From Bacteroidales bacterium (GTDB lineage Bacteria; Bacteroidota; Bacteroidia; Bacteroidales; Tenuifilaceae): 38,467 bases of DNA. A model generated the notes under the pieces. The model was not told where the DNA came from, did not search any database, and was given only the letters and a program-made list of their open reading frames with translations. The stretch covers positions 1 to 38,467 of the forward strand of contig JAFGDZ010000024.1 in the NCBI GenBank assembly GCA_016931855.1. The letters run 5' to 3'. This document shows, one piece after another, positions 24,106-32,222 of this stretch. Within the stretch, counting starts at the first letter, position 1; the number at the start of each line of letters is the position of its first letter. A program made the translations under genes and the position numbers.

Positions 24106-25269
24106 CTAGTATATCATCTCTTCCTTGAAGTTATCAACAATTGACGAGAACGAGTTTGCAACGCTTTGTCCCAACCCGCACTTTGCAGTGATCTTCATGG
24201 TTTGCGATAGTTTCATAAGCTGATCGAGATATACGGCGTGTTTCTCTCCTTTTTTTACAGCCTCAATTCCCTTTATAAGCTGCTGGCAGCCAACACGGCA
24301 TGGGGTGCATTGCCCGCACGACTCCTCCTCAAAGAACTCAAGGTAGTTGTGCAGCACATTGTACATTGAACGGGAGCTGTTAAATAGCATCATTGATCCG
24401 CCAGTAGGTACCCCCTCAAAGCCAATAATGGTATCCTTAAACTTTTTGCGGGGGACGCAGAAACCAGAGGCTCCGCCAACCTGAACTGCTTTGGTATCGC
24501 CATCGCCAAACTCCTCAACAAACTGATCAACGGTCATACCCAGCTCCAGCTCATAAATCCCAGCCTTTGGGGTATCGCCCGATATAGAGAACACCTTTGA
24601 TCCGCGAGAGTCGGCCGTACCCAGATCTTTAAACTTTTTGGCTCCATGCTTAGTTATCATAAAAGCATATACCAAGGTCTCTACGTTATTTATAACCGTA
24701 GGCTTGCTTCTAAAACCGGCAATGGTTGGGTAAGGAGGCTTGTTGCGAGGTTCGCCGCGCTTACCTTCCATACTTTCGAACAGGGCGCTCTCCTCACCGC
24801 AAATGTAGGCTCCGCTCCCCATTATTATGGTGATGTTAAAGTTTATGCTTAACGCTTTAAGAATAGCGTGAAAATCGTCGAGCTGCTTTTGCAGCTCTTT
24901 TAGTAGAAAACGGTACTCGCCACGGAGGTAAACAAAGCCTTGGGTAGCGCCAATAACCTTTGCGCAAACGGCCATACCGCCAAACACCTTTTGCGGAACC
25001 TTAAATAGAATTTCCCTATCCTTAAAGGTACCGGGCTCCCCCTCGTCGGCATTGCAAATAACGTAGCGTTCCTTTTCTGCTTGCTCCGATGTAAACTTCC
25101 ACTTCATTGCAGTAGGAAAACCTGCGCCCCCCCTACCCTTTAGCCCAGACTCAAGCAGCTCATTTACTATTTGCTCATTAGTTTTAGACCAAGCGGTTTG
25201 AAGTATGTCCTTAGTGGTAGCCTCTGTGTCGAAAATAAGATCGACGCGCTTTAGCTGTGTATATGACAT
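24106..25269 (-). CDS. hydB: Short HydB (NuoF-like flavoprotein subunit) of hydrogenase 2
   Basis: 387 residues: only the NuoF core. The FMN/NADH glycine-rich motif is GRGGAGFPTA (45-54), the MEGKRGEP stretch is near 167, and the [4Fe-4S] ligands are ESCGQCTPC (Cys318/321/324) with Cys364. Compared with HydB of operon 1 it lacks the N-terminal thioredoxin-like [2Fe-2S] domain and the C-terminal two-cluster ferredoxin domain, about 209 residues fewer. Start ATG 25269 is preceded by AAGGAG. NADH oxidation feeding the adjacent HydA is expected. Without the extra clusters, ferredoxin-coupled bifurcation is less certain than for operon 1. Confidence 0.94.
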   Translation of the reverse strand: MSYTQLKRVDLIFDTEATTKDILQTAWSKTNEQIVNELLESGLKGRGGAGFPTAMKWKFTSEQAEKERYVICNADEGEPGTFKDREILFKVPQKVFGGMAVCAKVIGATQGFVYLRGEYRFLLKELQKQLDDFHAILKALSINFNITIIMGSGAYICGEESALFESMEGKRGEPRNKPPYPTIAGFRSKPTVINNVETLVYAFMITKHGAKKFKDLGTADSRGSKVFSISGDTPKAGIYELELGMTVDQFVEEFGDGDTKAVQVGGASGFCVPRKKFKDTIIGFEGVPTGGSMMLFNSSRSMYNVLHNYLEFFEEESCGQCTPCRVGCQQLIKGIEAVKKGEKHAVYLDQLMKLSQTMKITAKCGLGQSVANSFSSIVDNFKEEMIY

Positions 25270-25289
25270 AGTAGAATCTCCTTCGTTAG

Positions 25290-25754
25290 TTATTTTTTAA
25301 TATACTCGTTAATAATCTCTCGTACCTTTTCAGGGGTAAGTTCTGTGTATGCCTCGTCGTTAATAAGCATTGCAGGGCCTTTATGACACCATCCAAGGCA
25401 GTTTGTTTCAAGAAGGGAGAACTTACGGTTTGGAGTGGTTTCGCCAAGCTTAACCTTCAACAAATCCTCTAGTTCCTGAATTATTAAGTTTTTGCCCTTC
25501 ATGGCACATGTAATGGTTTTGCAAACCCGTATTACATACTTGCCCCTAGGCTGGGTATCGAGGAACGAATAGAATGTGGCTGTTCCGTAAACCTGTGCGG
25601 CAGAAATGTCGAGCTCGCGAGCAATTTCTGTCATAGCCTCATCGGAAATGTAGTTTTCATGTGTAATAACGCCCTGCAAAATAGGGATCAGGCTTTCGCG
25701 TGTTCTCCCATGCGTGTCGGCAAGGCCTTTCACTAGATCTTTAATTTCAGGCAT
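25290..25754 (-). CDS. hydC: HydC (NuoE-like) subunit of hydrogenase 2
   Basis: 154-residue thioredoxin-fold [2Fe-2S] subunit with Cys78 and Cys83 (CKTITC) and Cys119 and Cys123 (CLGWC), all four ligands present. It follows the standard NuoE pattern with an N-terminal helical bundle and VYGTATFYSFL near 55-65. It is the first gene of operon 2 (order C-B-A, the reverse of the C-terminal position it has in operon 1), 20 bp before hydB. ATG 25754 is preceded by TAGGAG. Two Rex-like palindromes lie 34-68 bp upstream of the start codon. Confidence 0.95.
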   Translation of the reverse strand: MPEIKDLVKGLADTHGRTRESLIPILQGVITHENYISDEAMTEIARELDISAAQVYGTATFYSFLDTQPRGKYVIRVCKTITCAMKGKNLIIQELEDLLKVKLGETTPNRKFSLLETNCLGWCHKGPAMLINDEAYTELTPEKVREIINEYIKK

Positions 25755-25787
25755 GTTTTGGTCTCCTATTAGTTTGGTTTGGGAATT

Positions 25788-25822
25788 TTGTTATCAAGAT
25801 AACACTGTTATTTGCATAACAA
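25788..25822. promoter_or_regulatory. Tandem Rex-like operators upstream of hydrogenase operon 2
   Basis: Two adjacent 18-mers fit TTGTTA-N6-TAACAA with one mismatch each: TTGTTATCAAGATAACAC (25788-25805) and CTGTTATTTGCATAACAA (25805-25822). They share one base and have centres 17 bp apart. The same pattern occurs upstream of operon 1 (11228-11245). An NADH-sensing Rex repressor is the natural candidate; no exact TAnnTTTG -7 box was found here. Confidence 0.55.
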
Positions 25823-26077
25823 TAAAATAGTTGTTATCTATTTGATTATCATTACTAAATATAGTTATCATTATTGGGTACATTCATGATATTTATCAAT
25901 TTTTTTTCGCCAAAGGGGTCAAAAACGGACAATTTAGAATGATTCAAAGTCTAAATAGGTGCAGCCAAGTATTGCAAACAGCTTATATTTTGAGGGAATA
26001 ATAGTGTAATACTTATTGGGGTTAAAGAAAAGAGCGTCAAAAAACCAGTAACAATAGGAGTTAGCATAAAAACAAAA
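25823..26077. other. AT-rich intergenic region upstream of hydrogenase operon 2
   Basis: It holds a further half-site TTGTTAT (25831-25837) and a direct repeat TTATCATTA (25846-25854 and 25865-25873, 19 bp apart), both related in sequence to the operators next to them. Beyond about 25900 I see nothing. Confidence 0.4.
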
Positions 26078-26103
26078 AAGCTATCCAACTTAATGGATAG
26101 CTT
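26078..26103 (-). terminator. Terminator of the S46 peptidase gene
   Basis: A 10-bp stem AAGCTATCCA / TGGATAGCTT with a 6-base loop is followed on the minus strand by TTTTTGTTTTT. It lies 30 bp past the stop at 26133. Confidence 0.85.
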
Positions 26104-26132
26104 CTCTACTCTAACAAAAGGGTATTTAAGAA

Positions 26133-28295
26133 TTACTTCACTATGGTCATCTCGTTAAGTAAATGCCCTGCACCAGCAAACTTATCTACAATAAACAGCA
26201 CGTACCTAATATCAATGGAAATATTGCGGCACCTATCGGGGTCGAACATAATGTCGCTCATAGTGCCCTCCCATGCTCTATCGAAGTTTACACCAATTAG
26301 CTCACCGTTCCCATTAATTACGGGGCTACCAGAGTTTCCGCCCGATGTGTGGTTAGTTGCAATAAAGGCTACAGGAACAGTTCCATTTACGGTATAGGGG
26401 CCAAAGTTGCGTGCGTTATACAAATCGCGAAGGCGCTGCGGCACGTTATAGTCGTAAATTTCGGGCTTATCCTTTTCCATAATTCCCTCAATGGTGGTAT
26501 AGTGAAGGTACTGAGCACCATCGTACGGTTCGTAGCCATTAACGCTACCATAAGCAACGCGTAGGGTAAAGTTTGCATCGGGGTAGAAAAGCTTATTGGG
26601 CTGCATTTCGCGCAAACCTTGAATATAGGTGCGATACATTAAGTCCAGCTGCTGATTAATGGCAGCGTACTTACCATCGACCTTGGTAGCGAATACAGTA
26701 TTGAAACTAGCCATTAAGCGGTAAATCCAGTCGTTGGAAAGGGTACTAATGTTTTGAGCATTCACCTCAGCCAAAAGTTTATAAACAGCAGAGCTATCGG
26801 CAAAAACTGATTTTTCAAAAGCCTCTGAGGCAAAATCGCCCCAATGCCCATTGAACTTTTGCTGTATCTCGGTATAAATCTCGGGGTGGAATTCAGCAGG
26901 CATTTTAGCGAAGTACTCTTCCATCATGGCCATTAACACCTGCTTATCGATAGGCAAATAGTAGTCCTTGTAGAATGACTTTGCAGAGCTGAGCAGCTTA
27001 TGCTGTAACTTGGTTACCGTTTCGGCATCAGCCTTACCCGATTCAAAAGCCGATACTAATAGCTTAAAGTTTGAAGAGAACCGAATTAGCTCAACAGCAA
27101 ACACTGCTTCGCGATCGTAGTCGCGTGCAATGGCATAGGGCTCTAATGCTGTGTACAAAGAGTCGAAGCGGGGTAGTAACCAGCCATACTTTTTAGTTCG
27201 CTCTGGTGATGCTGCAGCCCAAGCGGCAAACTGACGCTCTAGCTCCTGCTTACGCTCAACGGCGTTTAAACGGCGAAGCCCGCCCATTTCGCCAATCCAC
27301 TTCTTCCATGCGTTGGCAACGCCTGCATTCTTGCTTGCGTACTTAATACGCACAGTATCGTTGGCATCCATGTAGGCATTCATAATATTTAGCCTGGCAT
27401 CGCGTAGGGCAACCTTTTGCGGATCGCTAACCTCTGCAACAAATTTAACTGCATGGGACGTTAGGTACTGCTGGGTGGTGCCAGGGTAGCCATACACCAT
27501 GGTGAAATCGCCTGGGTTTACCCCTTTCATGGAAATAGGGAGATACTTTTTAGGTTTGTAAGGCACATTGTCGGGGGAGAATGGAGCAGGCTGATTATCC
27601 TTGTTTGCGTATATACGGAACAGCGAAAAATCGCCAGTGTGGCGAGGCCACATCCAGTTATCGGTATCGCCACCAAACTTTCCAATGGCAGAGGGGGGCG
27701 CACCAACCATACGAACATCTTCAAAAACCTCATAAATGTATAGGTAGTACTCGCTACCATAGTACATGGGCACAATACGAGAGGTATAGTGAGTTCCCTG
27801 AGTTGCAGAATCGGCCAAAGCCTTTGCATTAGCGGCTATAAGTTTTGCTCTTTCGGGCTCGGTTATTTGTGGGGTAAGACCCTCAAGAACTTTTGCGGTT
27901 ACCTCCTCCATTTTAACCAAAAACGATACGGTTAGCCCAGGGGTTGGCAGCTCCTGATCCCTACTCATTGCCCAAAATCCGTTGGTAAGGTAATCGTGCT
28001 CAACGCTACTGTGCTGCTGTATTGCGCCATAACCACAGTGGTGGTTGGTAATAAGCAGGCCTTCGGGAGAGATGAGCTCGCCAGTGCATCCCCTGCCAAA
28101 AATCACAATGGCATCCTTAATGCTGGAGCCATTTATACTGTAGATATCCTCGGCAGTAAGCTTAAAGCCCTTGCTGCGCATATCGTCGATATTGTACTTA
28201 CCCATTAGCAGGGGAAGCCACATGCCCTCGTCGGCACGGGCAGCACCTACCAGTATAAACAGGGCGCTGAATAGAATTGCTAACGTTTTTCTCAT
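26133..28295 (-). CDS. dpp11: S46 dipeptidyl-peptidase, DPP11-type specificity
   Basis: 720-residue S46-family exopeptidase with a signal peptide (1-21). The catalytic triad is visible: His86 in TNHHCGYG, Asp in GGDTDNWMWPRH, and Ser655 in SGGNSGSP. Eighteen residues after the Ser is Arg673 (GVNFDRAWEG). In Porphyromonas enzymes Arg at this place defines DPP11 (releases dipeptides with Asp/Glu at P1), while DPP7 has Gly, so Asp/Glu preference is predicted. It acts in the periplasm in peptide catabolism. It is the last of a co-directional run after maf (31 bp). Confidence 0.93.
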   Translation of the reverse strand: MRKTLAILFSALFILVGAARADEGMWLPLLMGKYNIDDMRSKGFKLTAEDIYSINGSSIKDAIVIFGRGCTGELISPEGLLITNHHCGYGAIQQHSSVEHDYLTNGFWAMSRDQELPTPGLTVSFLVKMEEVTAKVLEGLTPQITEPERAKLIAANAKALADSATQGTHYTSRIVPMYYGSEYYLYIYEVFEDVRMVGAPPSAIGKFGGDTDNWMWPRHTGDFSLFRIYANKDNQPAPFSPDNVPYKPKKYLPISMKGVNPGDFTMVYGYPGTTQQYLTSHAVKFVAEVSDPQKVALRDARLNIMNAYMDANDTVRIKYASKNAGVANAWKKWIGEMGGLRRLNAVERKQELERQFAAWAAASPERTKKYGWLLPRFDSLYTALEPYAIARDYDREAVFAVELIRFSSNFKLLVSAFESGKADAETVTKLQHKLLSSAKSFYKDYYLPIDKQVLMAMMEEYFAKMPAEFHPEIYTEIQQKFNGHWGDFASEAFEKSVFADSSAVYKLLAEVNAQNISTLSNDWIYRLMASFNTVFATKVDGKYAAINQQLDLMYRTYIQGLREMQPNKLFYPDANFTLRVAYGSVNGYEPYDGAQYLHYTTIEGIMEKDKPEIYDYNVPQRLRDLYNARNFGPYTVNGTVPVAFIATNHTSGGNSGSPVINGNGELIGVNFDRAWEGTMSDIMFDPDRCRNISIDIRYVLFIVDKFAGAGHLLNEMTIVK

Positions 28296-28326
28296 GGTTT
28301 ACTATTTAGGTTTGACTTGTTACAAC

Positions 28327-28926
28327 TTATAGTGAATCTACAAAATGGGTTAACTCATGGTATAGCACCTGAACTGGTAACCCCATTACGTTAAAGTAAG
28401 AGCCCTCTATACGCTCCACACCAACATACCCAATCCACTCCTGCACTCCATAGGAACCTGCCTTATCGAATGGCTTGTAGGTATCAACATAAAATTCTAT
28501 TTCCTCTGGGGTTAGATTGCGGAAATAGACTTTGGTTGAAACAGAAAACGTTTTTTGTTTGTCAACAGATGTAAGAGAAACCCCTGTAACAACCACATGC
28601 GGCTTTCCCGACAGCATTTTAAGGGTACTAATTGCCTCACTCCTAGAGGAGGGCTTACCCAGAATTTGATTATCGCAGATAACGATGGTATCGGAGGTAA
28701 TAAGAATTTCGTGAGGAGATAACCCATCAGCTAACACGCTGGCCTTTTTCTGGGCAAGGTACGACGGGACGTCGGGGGGCAAAAGAGTACTGGGGAACGA
28801 TTCATCGTCGGTATCACCAATTCGAACTTCAAAGCTTAGCCCAAGCTCAACTAGCAGCTGCTGCCGACGAGGCGATTTTGAGGCTAATACTAAGCTGTAG
28901 TGGGATAGTTTATCTTTTAAAAGCAT
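28327..28926 (-). CDS. maf: Maf-like nucleoside triphosphate pyrophosphatase
   Basis: About 199 residues from ATG 28926. A start eight codons upstream would overlap the preceding gene's stop and add a non-conserved leader, so I use the internal Met. The family signature LASKSPRRQQLL opens the protein, DDES follows near residue 40, and SDTIV lies near 80; KPFDKAGSYGVQEW is the conserved C-terminal stretch. Maf proteins hydrolyse dTTP/UTP or modified nucleotides and act as house-cleaning enzymes. The start is 8 bp after the prenyltransferase stop, indicating one operon. Confidence 0.92.
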   Translation of the reverse strand: MLLKDKLSHYSLVLASKSPRRQQLLVELGLSFEVRIGDTDDESFPSTLLPPDVPSYLAQKKASVLADGLSPHEILITSDTIVICDNQILGKPSSRSEAISTLKMLSGKPHVVVTGVSLTSVDKQKTFSVSTKVYFRNLTPEEIEFYVDTYKPFDKAGSYGVQEWIGYVGVERIEGSYFNVMGLPVQVLYHELTHFVDSL

Positions 28927-28934
28927 TAGAAAAG

Positions 28935-29897
28935 TTAAATTACAAAACACTTAAACACAACTGAATACCCTAACCCTGCAAGCATTACTGCCTTTAATAG
29001 AGCACTAGACAAACGGTAGTGCGATTTTTGTGTGGCGGTGTAAACCTTTAGCAGAACAATAAAGAGCGGAACAACAATAAACAGGAAAAGATATACAAAG
29101 GTGTAGTAATCTAACCCTCCCATTGGCAACCTATTAAGATATGCCCCAAACAAATATATTAGCACCATAATAGCAGCCAAGATGGTTGTTACTGCTACAA
29201 TTTTGGCTGGTTGAATTCCGAGAACTATGGGTATTGTGTTACGGCCAAAAACCTGATCGCCCTCAAAATCTTCGATATCCTTAACCACCTCGCGCACAAA
29301 GGTGAGCATAAAGGCGAATAGAGCATAACCAGCAATCCAGTAAACGATATCGCTAATTGACAACTGGAACTTAACTAAATAGGCCCAGTAAGCTGTTGAT
29401 AATGGAGGTAATTCGAAAATAAGAACAAGTAAAGGTACTAGCGCAGAGAGTATCGACACAATTATATTACCCAGCAGAAACTGGCGCTTATAGGTTGTGG
29501 AGTAGAACCAGAGCATACCCGCAACAAGGAAGAACATTAGCGAATAGGTTGGTTTTTGAATTAGAAAGGATACCAAGGTACCCGCACCCACTCCCACTAG
29601 GCTTAACCCCAGATGAAGAATAATGGCTGTGCGACGCGAGATTTTCCGTCCTACAATTACCGTTTCTGGATGGTTTATTAAGTCGGCACGCGTATCAAAA
29701 TAGTCATTAATAACATATCCAGCAGCTGTAATAAACACAGTGGCAAGAACCAAAAGGGAAAAAGGCACTTCGCCTAGCTGAAGCTGCATCCCCTTTATTT
29801 GCAAAAGCGGAGCGATAATAAAGAAGCGCATTGCGTACATGGTTGCAATTACAACCAACAAATTCTTTACTCTTACAACTTGTAGTATTTGCCGCAT
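28935..29897 (-). CDS. UbiA-family prenyltransferase
   Basis: 320 residues with eight or nine predicted membrane spans. The first Asp-rich motif NDYFDTRAD (near 64-72) and the second, DIEDFEGD (near 205), bind the prenyl diphosphate through Mg2+. This family member in Bacteroidota is usually annotated geranylgeranylglycerol-phosphate geranylgeranyltransferase-like; the true acceptor (isoprenoid lipid or quinone precursor) cannot be told. It lies between kdsC-like and maf genes in a run typical of the phylum. Confidence 0.88.
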   Translation of the reverse strand: MRQILQVVRVKNLLVVIATMYAMRFFIIAPLLQIKGMQLQLGEVPFSLLVLATVFITAAGYVINDYFDTRADLINHPETVIVGRKISRRTAIILHLGLSLVGVGAGTLVSFLIQKPTYSLMFFLVAGMLWFYSTTYKRQFLLGNIIVSILSALVPLLVLIFELPPLSTAYWAYLVKFQLSISDIVYWIAGYALFAFMLTFVREVVKDIEDFEGDQVFGRNTIPIVLGIQPAKIVAVTTILAAIMVLIYLFGAYLNRLPMGGLDYYTFVYLFLFIVVPLFIVLLKVYTATQKSHYRLSSALLKAVMLAGLGYSVVFKCFVI

Positions 29898-30021
29898 AGA
29901 GGAGAAAGGTTAAAGTTTAAAGTTTGAGATTCAAGAGTTTGCAGGCTGCCCCTAGGCAATATTAACGGATTTAAGATTTAACGACTAAACACTAGTCTCT
30001 ATACACTAAAAACCAATCCCA

Positions 30022-30540
30022 TTACTGCTTGGGATCGATGGAGGCACCCCACAGGTTATTAACCTTTAGCACCTGCTCAATTACATCGCGAACGCATCCT
30101 TTACCCCCAGAAATTGGAGAGATGTACAACGCAACGTCTTGTATTTCCTGAGCCGCATCGCATGGACAGGTTGGCACACCAACCTTTGTCATTACCTCAT
30201 AATCGGGCAAATCGTCGCCCATGTACAGTATCTCATCCAGCTCCAAGCCGTACTTGTACCTAAAATCGGTTAAGTCCTCAATTTTATTGGTAGAACCTAA
30301 GTAAATATCGGTTACCCCAAGAGCACGAAAGCGCTCACGCACAGACTCCGATTTGCCACCGGAAATAATGGCCACAGGGAATCCCCGCTCAACGGCTACA
30401 TGTACAGCGTAACCATCGCGAGTGTTTGATGTTCGCACTATTTCGCCAGATGGATGAAGAATAACGGTACCATCGGTAAAAACACCATCCACATCAAAAA
30501 CAAAGGCCTTTACGCCGTGTATTTTCTCAAAAAAACTCAT
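30022..30540 (-). CDS. kdsC: KdsC-like HAD phosphatase (KDO-8-phosphate phosphatase)
   Basis: 172 residues of the small HAD type without a cap domain. Motif I is FDVDGVFTDG (Asp nucleophile about residue 15), a Ser/Gly-Gly-Lys segment IISGGKSE carries motif II, and YMGDDLPDYEVM is motif IV. It would hydrolyse 3-deoxy-manno-octulosonate-8-phosphate for lipopolysaccharide synthesis, acting as a tetramer. Its ATG overlaps the stop of the DUF2520 gene by 4 bp. Downstream, 124 bp separate it from the prenyltransferase gene. Confidence 0.9.
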   Translation of the reverse strand: MSFFEKIHGVKAFVFDVDGVFTDGTVILHPSGEIVRTSNTRDGYAVHVAVERGFPVAIISGGKSESVRERFRALGVTDIYLGSTNKIEDLTDFRYKYGLELDEILYMGDDLPDYEVMTKVGVPTCPCDAAQEIQDVALYISPISGGKGCVRDVIEQVLKVNNLWGASIDPKQ

Positions 30541-31349
30541 TTCTGCTGATTTTTGTTTTTTCTCGCCTCATCTAGCTGCTGAATGCTACTAGTAAGGAGT
30601 TTGTAAATATGTGAAAAAAAATCGGGTTCGCTGGCAAGCATCTCCAAATGCCGATTGATTGTTTTGGCATCGTGCCGCACTGCAGGACCAGTTTGAACGG
30701 CTGCAGGATTCTGGCTATCGAGTGCTTTTTGGATTGTTTCGGTAACTAGAGGTTTAAGCGCTGCAAATGGGATTCCGTGGTGCAGGGCCACTTCATTAGC
30801 CAAAGCCAGCGAATGGTTTGCAAAATTGCTTGCAAAAACGCCCACTAAATGCAACCACTTGCGGGTATCGGAATCCATTGGAAGCACTGATGCTGATAGC
30901 GATTTTGCAATAGCCTCAAGCTTTAATAAGGTGCTAGAGCTGGATGCCTCTATGCATATGGGAATGGATGAAAAATTCACCTCACGCGAACGGGAAAATG
31001 TTTGGAAAGGATAAAGAACACCATAGCTGCTAAACTTTTGAGAAAACACATCCATTGGAGTGCTACCACTTGTATGCACAACCACACCACTCACAAGGGG
31101 CATTGCTGCAGCTACCTCCTCAATGGCATTATCGGGAACTGCAATAACGTACAAATCTTTTTGCAAGCGAATATCCGACAGCCTATCAACCACTCTACAC
31201 TCCAGGCGTGCAGCCAGTTCCTTTGCCGATACCCCACTCCTACTGTAAACCTCAACCACATCAAAGCCACAATTCTGAAGGGCAACGGCTAAATTTGTAG
31301 CCAAGTTGCCTGCTCCAATCATTACAACCTTTGGTTTAACCTGCTCCAT
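30537..31349 (-). CDS. Rossmann-fold DUF2520-domain protein
   Basis: 270 residues. The N-terminal dinucleotide-binding motif GAGNLATNLAVAL (12-24) heads a Rossmann domain related to F420-dependent NADP reductases, and the C-terminal half is the DUF2520 helical domain (e.g. HLVGVFASNFANHSLALANEVA). The reaction is not known; pyrroline-carboxylate-reductase-like chemistry is a guess from fold only. It is translationally coupled to the downstream KdsC gene by a 4-bp overlap. Confidence 0.85.
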   Translation of the reverse strand: MEQVKPKVVMIGAGNLATNLAVALQNCGFDVVEVYSRSGVSAKELAARLECRVVDRLSDIRLQKDLYVIAVPDNAIEEVAAAMPLVSGVVVHTSGSTPMDVFSQKFSSYGVLYPFQTFSRSREVNFSSIPICIEASSSSTLLKLEAIAKSLSASVLPMDSDTRKWLHLVGVFASNFANHSLALANEVALHHGIPFAALKPLVTETIQKALDSQNPAAVQTGPAVRHDAKTINRHLEMLASEPDFFSHIYKLLTSSIQQLDEARKNKNQQK

Positions 31350-31458
31350 GAATGGCCATTTTTTATGATTGGTAAAGGTAACCCGTTTTTAGCAAACAGT
31401 GAATTTATACACAAGAATGGTTTCGCTCAGCAATAAATACCACTGGGATTAAACAAAA

Positions 31459-31480
31459 AAAGCTGCCCTAAGGCAGCTTT
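31459..31480 (-). terminator. Terminator of the 31499-32047 gene
   Basis: A 9-bp stem AAAGCTGCC / GGCAGCTTT with a 4-base loop is followed on the minus strand by TTTTTGTTT. It lies 18 bp past the stop. Confidence 0.88.
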
Positions 31481-31498
31481 ACATATGCACGATACTCG

Positions 31499-32047
31499 CT
31501 ACAATCGTCCCTTCAGTTCCACTATGCGTGCACACATTTCGTAATTTTCTACTTGTGTATAGTAATCAAGCAGTTCCTTTGCAAACTCGTTATCATAAAA
31601 GTACGGATGGGACTGGGAGAACTCCATTTGTCCGTTTACCGTTAGCTCAAATACCTTTTCGGAGGTTAACATCTCAGGAATCTCAACCCTACTAGGCATT
31701 ACCGTGGGCTCTTCTACATTAACAGGCTCAGATATGGCATTATGCTTCTTGGGCTGAACCTGTTTAATGGGTTCGCTATTTACCTCGGGATGCTGCTTAT
31801 TATCAATAACCTTACGATACTTAGCCAGAAACTGAATTAGCTCTGTTTGTAAGCGTAAGTAGTCAGAGTTCTCAGCCAAAAGTGAACGACTGTACTTATA
31901 GTGCTGAGAGAGAGAGGTAGAGCGTTCGTCAGAAATAGGATTACTCATTATTCCCCTAATTTCCTTTTCGTTAGCCCTCAACAGGTCAAGATTGCCATTT
32001 ACCAGCGCTCTTAACATTACCACTACTGCATTAATTTGCTCACTCAT
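31499..32047 (-). CDS. Unrecognised protein, mostly helical
   Basis: 182 residues with no family I recognise. Residues 1-80 look helical with regular Leu/Ile spacing (e.g. VVMLRALVNGNLDLLRANEKE), a polar linker rich in Pro, Glu and Val follows (about 85-125), and the last 50 residues (FELTVNGQMEFSQSHPYFY, then LLDYYTQVENYEMC) form a compact second segment. No signal peptide or membrane span is seen. It is a single gene with its own terminator, between the etf operon and the DUF2520 run, and its frame and composition look like real coding sequence. Confidence 0.7.
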   Translation of the reverse strand: MSEQINAVVVMLRALVNGNLDLLRANEKEIRGIMSNPISDERSTSLSQHYKYSRSLLAENSDYLRLQTELIQFLAKYRKVIDNKQHPEVNSEPIKQVQPKKHNAISEPVNVEEPTVMPSRVEIPEMLTSEKVFELTVNGQMEFSQSHPYFYDNEFAKELLDYYTQVENYEMCARIVELKGRL

Positions 32048-32172
32048 CTCTTTTGGGGTTTGTGTTTACATATAATACAGTTAATTAAGATGATTTGTTT
32101 GCCCTCTATTGACCAATGAATGAATAATTTATACAGCAAACGTTTGCGTAGGAGTTATTAACAAAAGTAGAA

Positions 32173-32196
32173 AGGGAACCCCTTGCGGAATTCCCT
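32173..32196 (-). terminator. Possible terminator of the etf-acyl-CoA dehydrogenase operon
   Basis: A 6-bp stem AGGGAA / TTCCCT with a 12-base loop lies 26 bp past the stop at 32223. On the minus strand only TTCTACTTTT follows. A run of ten A on the plus strand (32201-32210) lies on the other side. Confidence 0.4.
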
Positions 32197-32222
32197 CTCG
32201 AAAAAAAAAATATGGTTACGGC

